From contig CADCTH010000081.1 of assembly GCA_902805495.1 (NCBI GenBank), forward strand, positions 1 through 6,036: a stretch of 6,036 bases of DNA, given 5' to 3'. The position numbers and the translations under genes are program-made. Of this stretch, positions 5,785-6,036 are shown piece by piece. The notes under the pieces were generated by a model. The model saw only the letters and a program-made list of their open reading frames with translations. It was not told the origin of the DNA and searched no databases. Within the stretch, counting starts at the first letter, position 1; every line of letters starts with the position of its first letter. The DNA is from an uncultured Actinomycetospora sp. (lineage in GTDB: Bacteria; Actinomycetota; Actinomycetes; Mycobacteriales; Pseudonocardiaceae).

Positions 5785-5828
5785 ATGTGAGCGAAATTCG
5801 CGGCTATGGCCGCGAATTTCGCTCACAT
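5785..5828 (+). terminator. Perfect long hairpin, likely factor-independent terminator after the operon
   Basis: Arms of 20 bases (5785-5804 and 5809-5828) are perfectly complementary around a 4-base loop, TATG. It begins 4 bases after the HAD stop codon. The arm contains an A/T block (GAAATT) unusual in this DNA, and a nested imperfect palindrome, GCGAA-A-TTCGC (5791-5801), so each arm could fold alone. There is no U-tract after it; the sequence continues as G-rich. Actinobacterial terminators often lack a U-tract, so termination is the best reading. The symmetry means it could also stop antisense transcription or be a dispersed palindromic repeat. Confidence 0.8.
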
Positions 5829-5861
5829 GGGGGCTCACCCGGCGGTGACGGGGGTCCGGGG

Positions 5862-5867
5862 CAGACT
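5862..5867 (+). promoter_or_regulatory. Weak candidate -10 box for the gene at 5911
   Basis: CAGACT partly fits TANNNT (A at position 2 and T at position 6) and lies 43 bases before the start codon, after the operon's terminator hairpin, where a new promoter is expected. No -35 box at proper spacing was identified. Low confidence. Confidence 0.2.
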
Positions 5868-5875
5868 GGCGCCCG

Positions 5876-5901
5876 ACCACGATCACGCCACCACGATCAC
5901 G
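5876..5901 (+). repeat. Two 12-bp direct repeats just upstream of the Tat-signal gene
   Basis: ACCACGATCACG occurs at 5876-5887 and again at 5890-5901, a period of 14 bases, directly adjoining the GGAGG ribosome site. It may be a regulator-binding site in the leader or a local slippage duplication. Function is unknown. Confidence 0.5.
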
Positions 5902-5905
5902 GAGG
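5901..5905 (+). promoter_or_regulatory. Shine-Dalgarno of the gene at 5911
   Basis: GGAGG lies 5 bases before the GTG at 5911. It is the strongest ribosome-binding site in the window and supports that start over the GTG at 5905, which overlaps it. Confidence 0.7.
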
Positions 5906-5910
5906 TGTCG

Positions 5911-6036
5911 GTGTCCACCACCACCGGACCCAACCGGCGCACGGTCCTCTGCGGGCTCGCCGCCGCCCTCGCGGCCCCGGGCGCGCCTGGACGCCGGCGC
6001 GACGCTGGTGCAGGCCTACACCGGTTTCGTCTACGG
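5911..6036 (+). CDS. N-terminus of a Tat-exported protein, interrupted by a chimeric junction
   Basis: A new gene begins at GTG 5911 behind GGAGG. The first 24 or so residues form a Tat-type signal peptide start: a polar N-region STTTGPN, the twin arginine RRTVL (9-13), and a hydrophobic stretch CGLAAALAAPGA. Exported, cofactor-binding or lipoprotein substrates such as Rieske-type proteins often start like this in actinobacteria, but the mature protein is not seen, so no product can be named. From within 5976-5981 onward the sequence is an exact copy of part of pyrD read in a different frame, giving a basic, non-homologous tail (PGRRRDAGAGLHRF). The frame stays open to the right edge. Only residues up to about 22-24 should be treated as native. 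Confidence 0.6.
   Translation, partial: MSTTTGPNRRTVLCGLAAALAAPGAPGRRRDAGAGLHRFRLR
5976..6036 (+). repeat. 61-bp direct repeat, copy 2 (at window end, probable chimera)
   Basis: This segment is identical to 4985-5045 inside pyrD and runs to the last base of the window. The two copies are 991 bp apart and in different reading frames relative to their hosts. The first six bases, CCCGGG, could be shared microhomology at a junction. The copy interrupts a signal-peptide coding sequence. Confidence 0.95.

Noticed and set aside
5835..5848. Small hairpin TCACC-CGGC-GGTGA after the main terminator
   Set aside because: A five-base stem in GC-rich DNA is expected by chance and adds nothing to the perfect hairpin beside it.
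1..6036. CRISPR array, tRNA or rRNA genes, insertion sequence, prophage or defence genes
   Set aside because: No spaced repeat array, RNA gene fold, transposase or integrase motif, or defence domain was recognised. All space is taken by metabolic genes and short gaps.

Overview
The window is very GC-rich with strong G/C third-position bias, GTG starts, and stop/start overlaps of the GTGA, ATGA and TGATG type. This points to a high-GC actinobacterium. Gene content and protein style suggest Pseudonocardiaceae, possibly Pseudonocardia, but that placement is inference. All genes are on the + strand and nearly every base is coding.

Layout: (1) 1-395, the 3' end of rsmB (16S rRNA m5C methyltransferase). 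(2) 431-1114, rpe, with a TANNNT -10 box placed as expected for a leaderless GTG start. (3) A 114-bp gap with small competing hairpins, then the riboflavin block: ribE (1229-1834), ribBA (1840-3114) and ribH (3111-3620). (4) A two-TM PH-domain protein (3617-4096) overlapping ribH. (5) pyrD, a class 2 dihydroorotate dehydrogenase (4096-5085). (6) A HAD-superfamily hydrolase resembling haloacid dehalogenases (5082-5780). (7) A perfect 20-bp-arm hairpin (5785-5828), the likely operon terminator. (8) A new gene start at 5911 with a strong Shine-Dalgarno and a Tat-type signal peptide, cut off by the last 61 bases, which exactly copy an internal piece of pyrD.

The order rsmB-rpe-(rib genes)-ribH-PH protein matches, from memory, the Mycobacterium tuberculosis Rv1407-Rv1417 neighbourhood. 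The bifunctional deaminase/reductase gene ribD/ribG, which follows rpe there, is missing here. RibBA makes both riboflavin precursors (from GTP and ribulose 5-phosphate, the metabolite interconverted by Rpe), RibH makes lumazine and RibE makes riboflavin. FMN derived from riboflavin is the cofactor of PyrD. From ribE to the HAD gene, genes overlap or lie within 5 bp, so they probably form one translationally coupled transcript ending at the hairpin.

I found no clearly new biological system. The window is mostly conserved housekeeping metabolism. The points most worth a second look are the 61-bp exact duplication at the right edge (most likely an assembly or amplification chimera), the absence of ribD, the HAD protein's atypical active site inside a rib operon (a tempting but doubtful candidate for the pathway's phosphatase step), and the hairpin as a possible genome-wide repeat.
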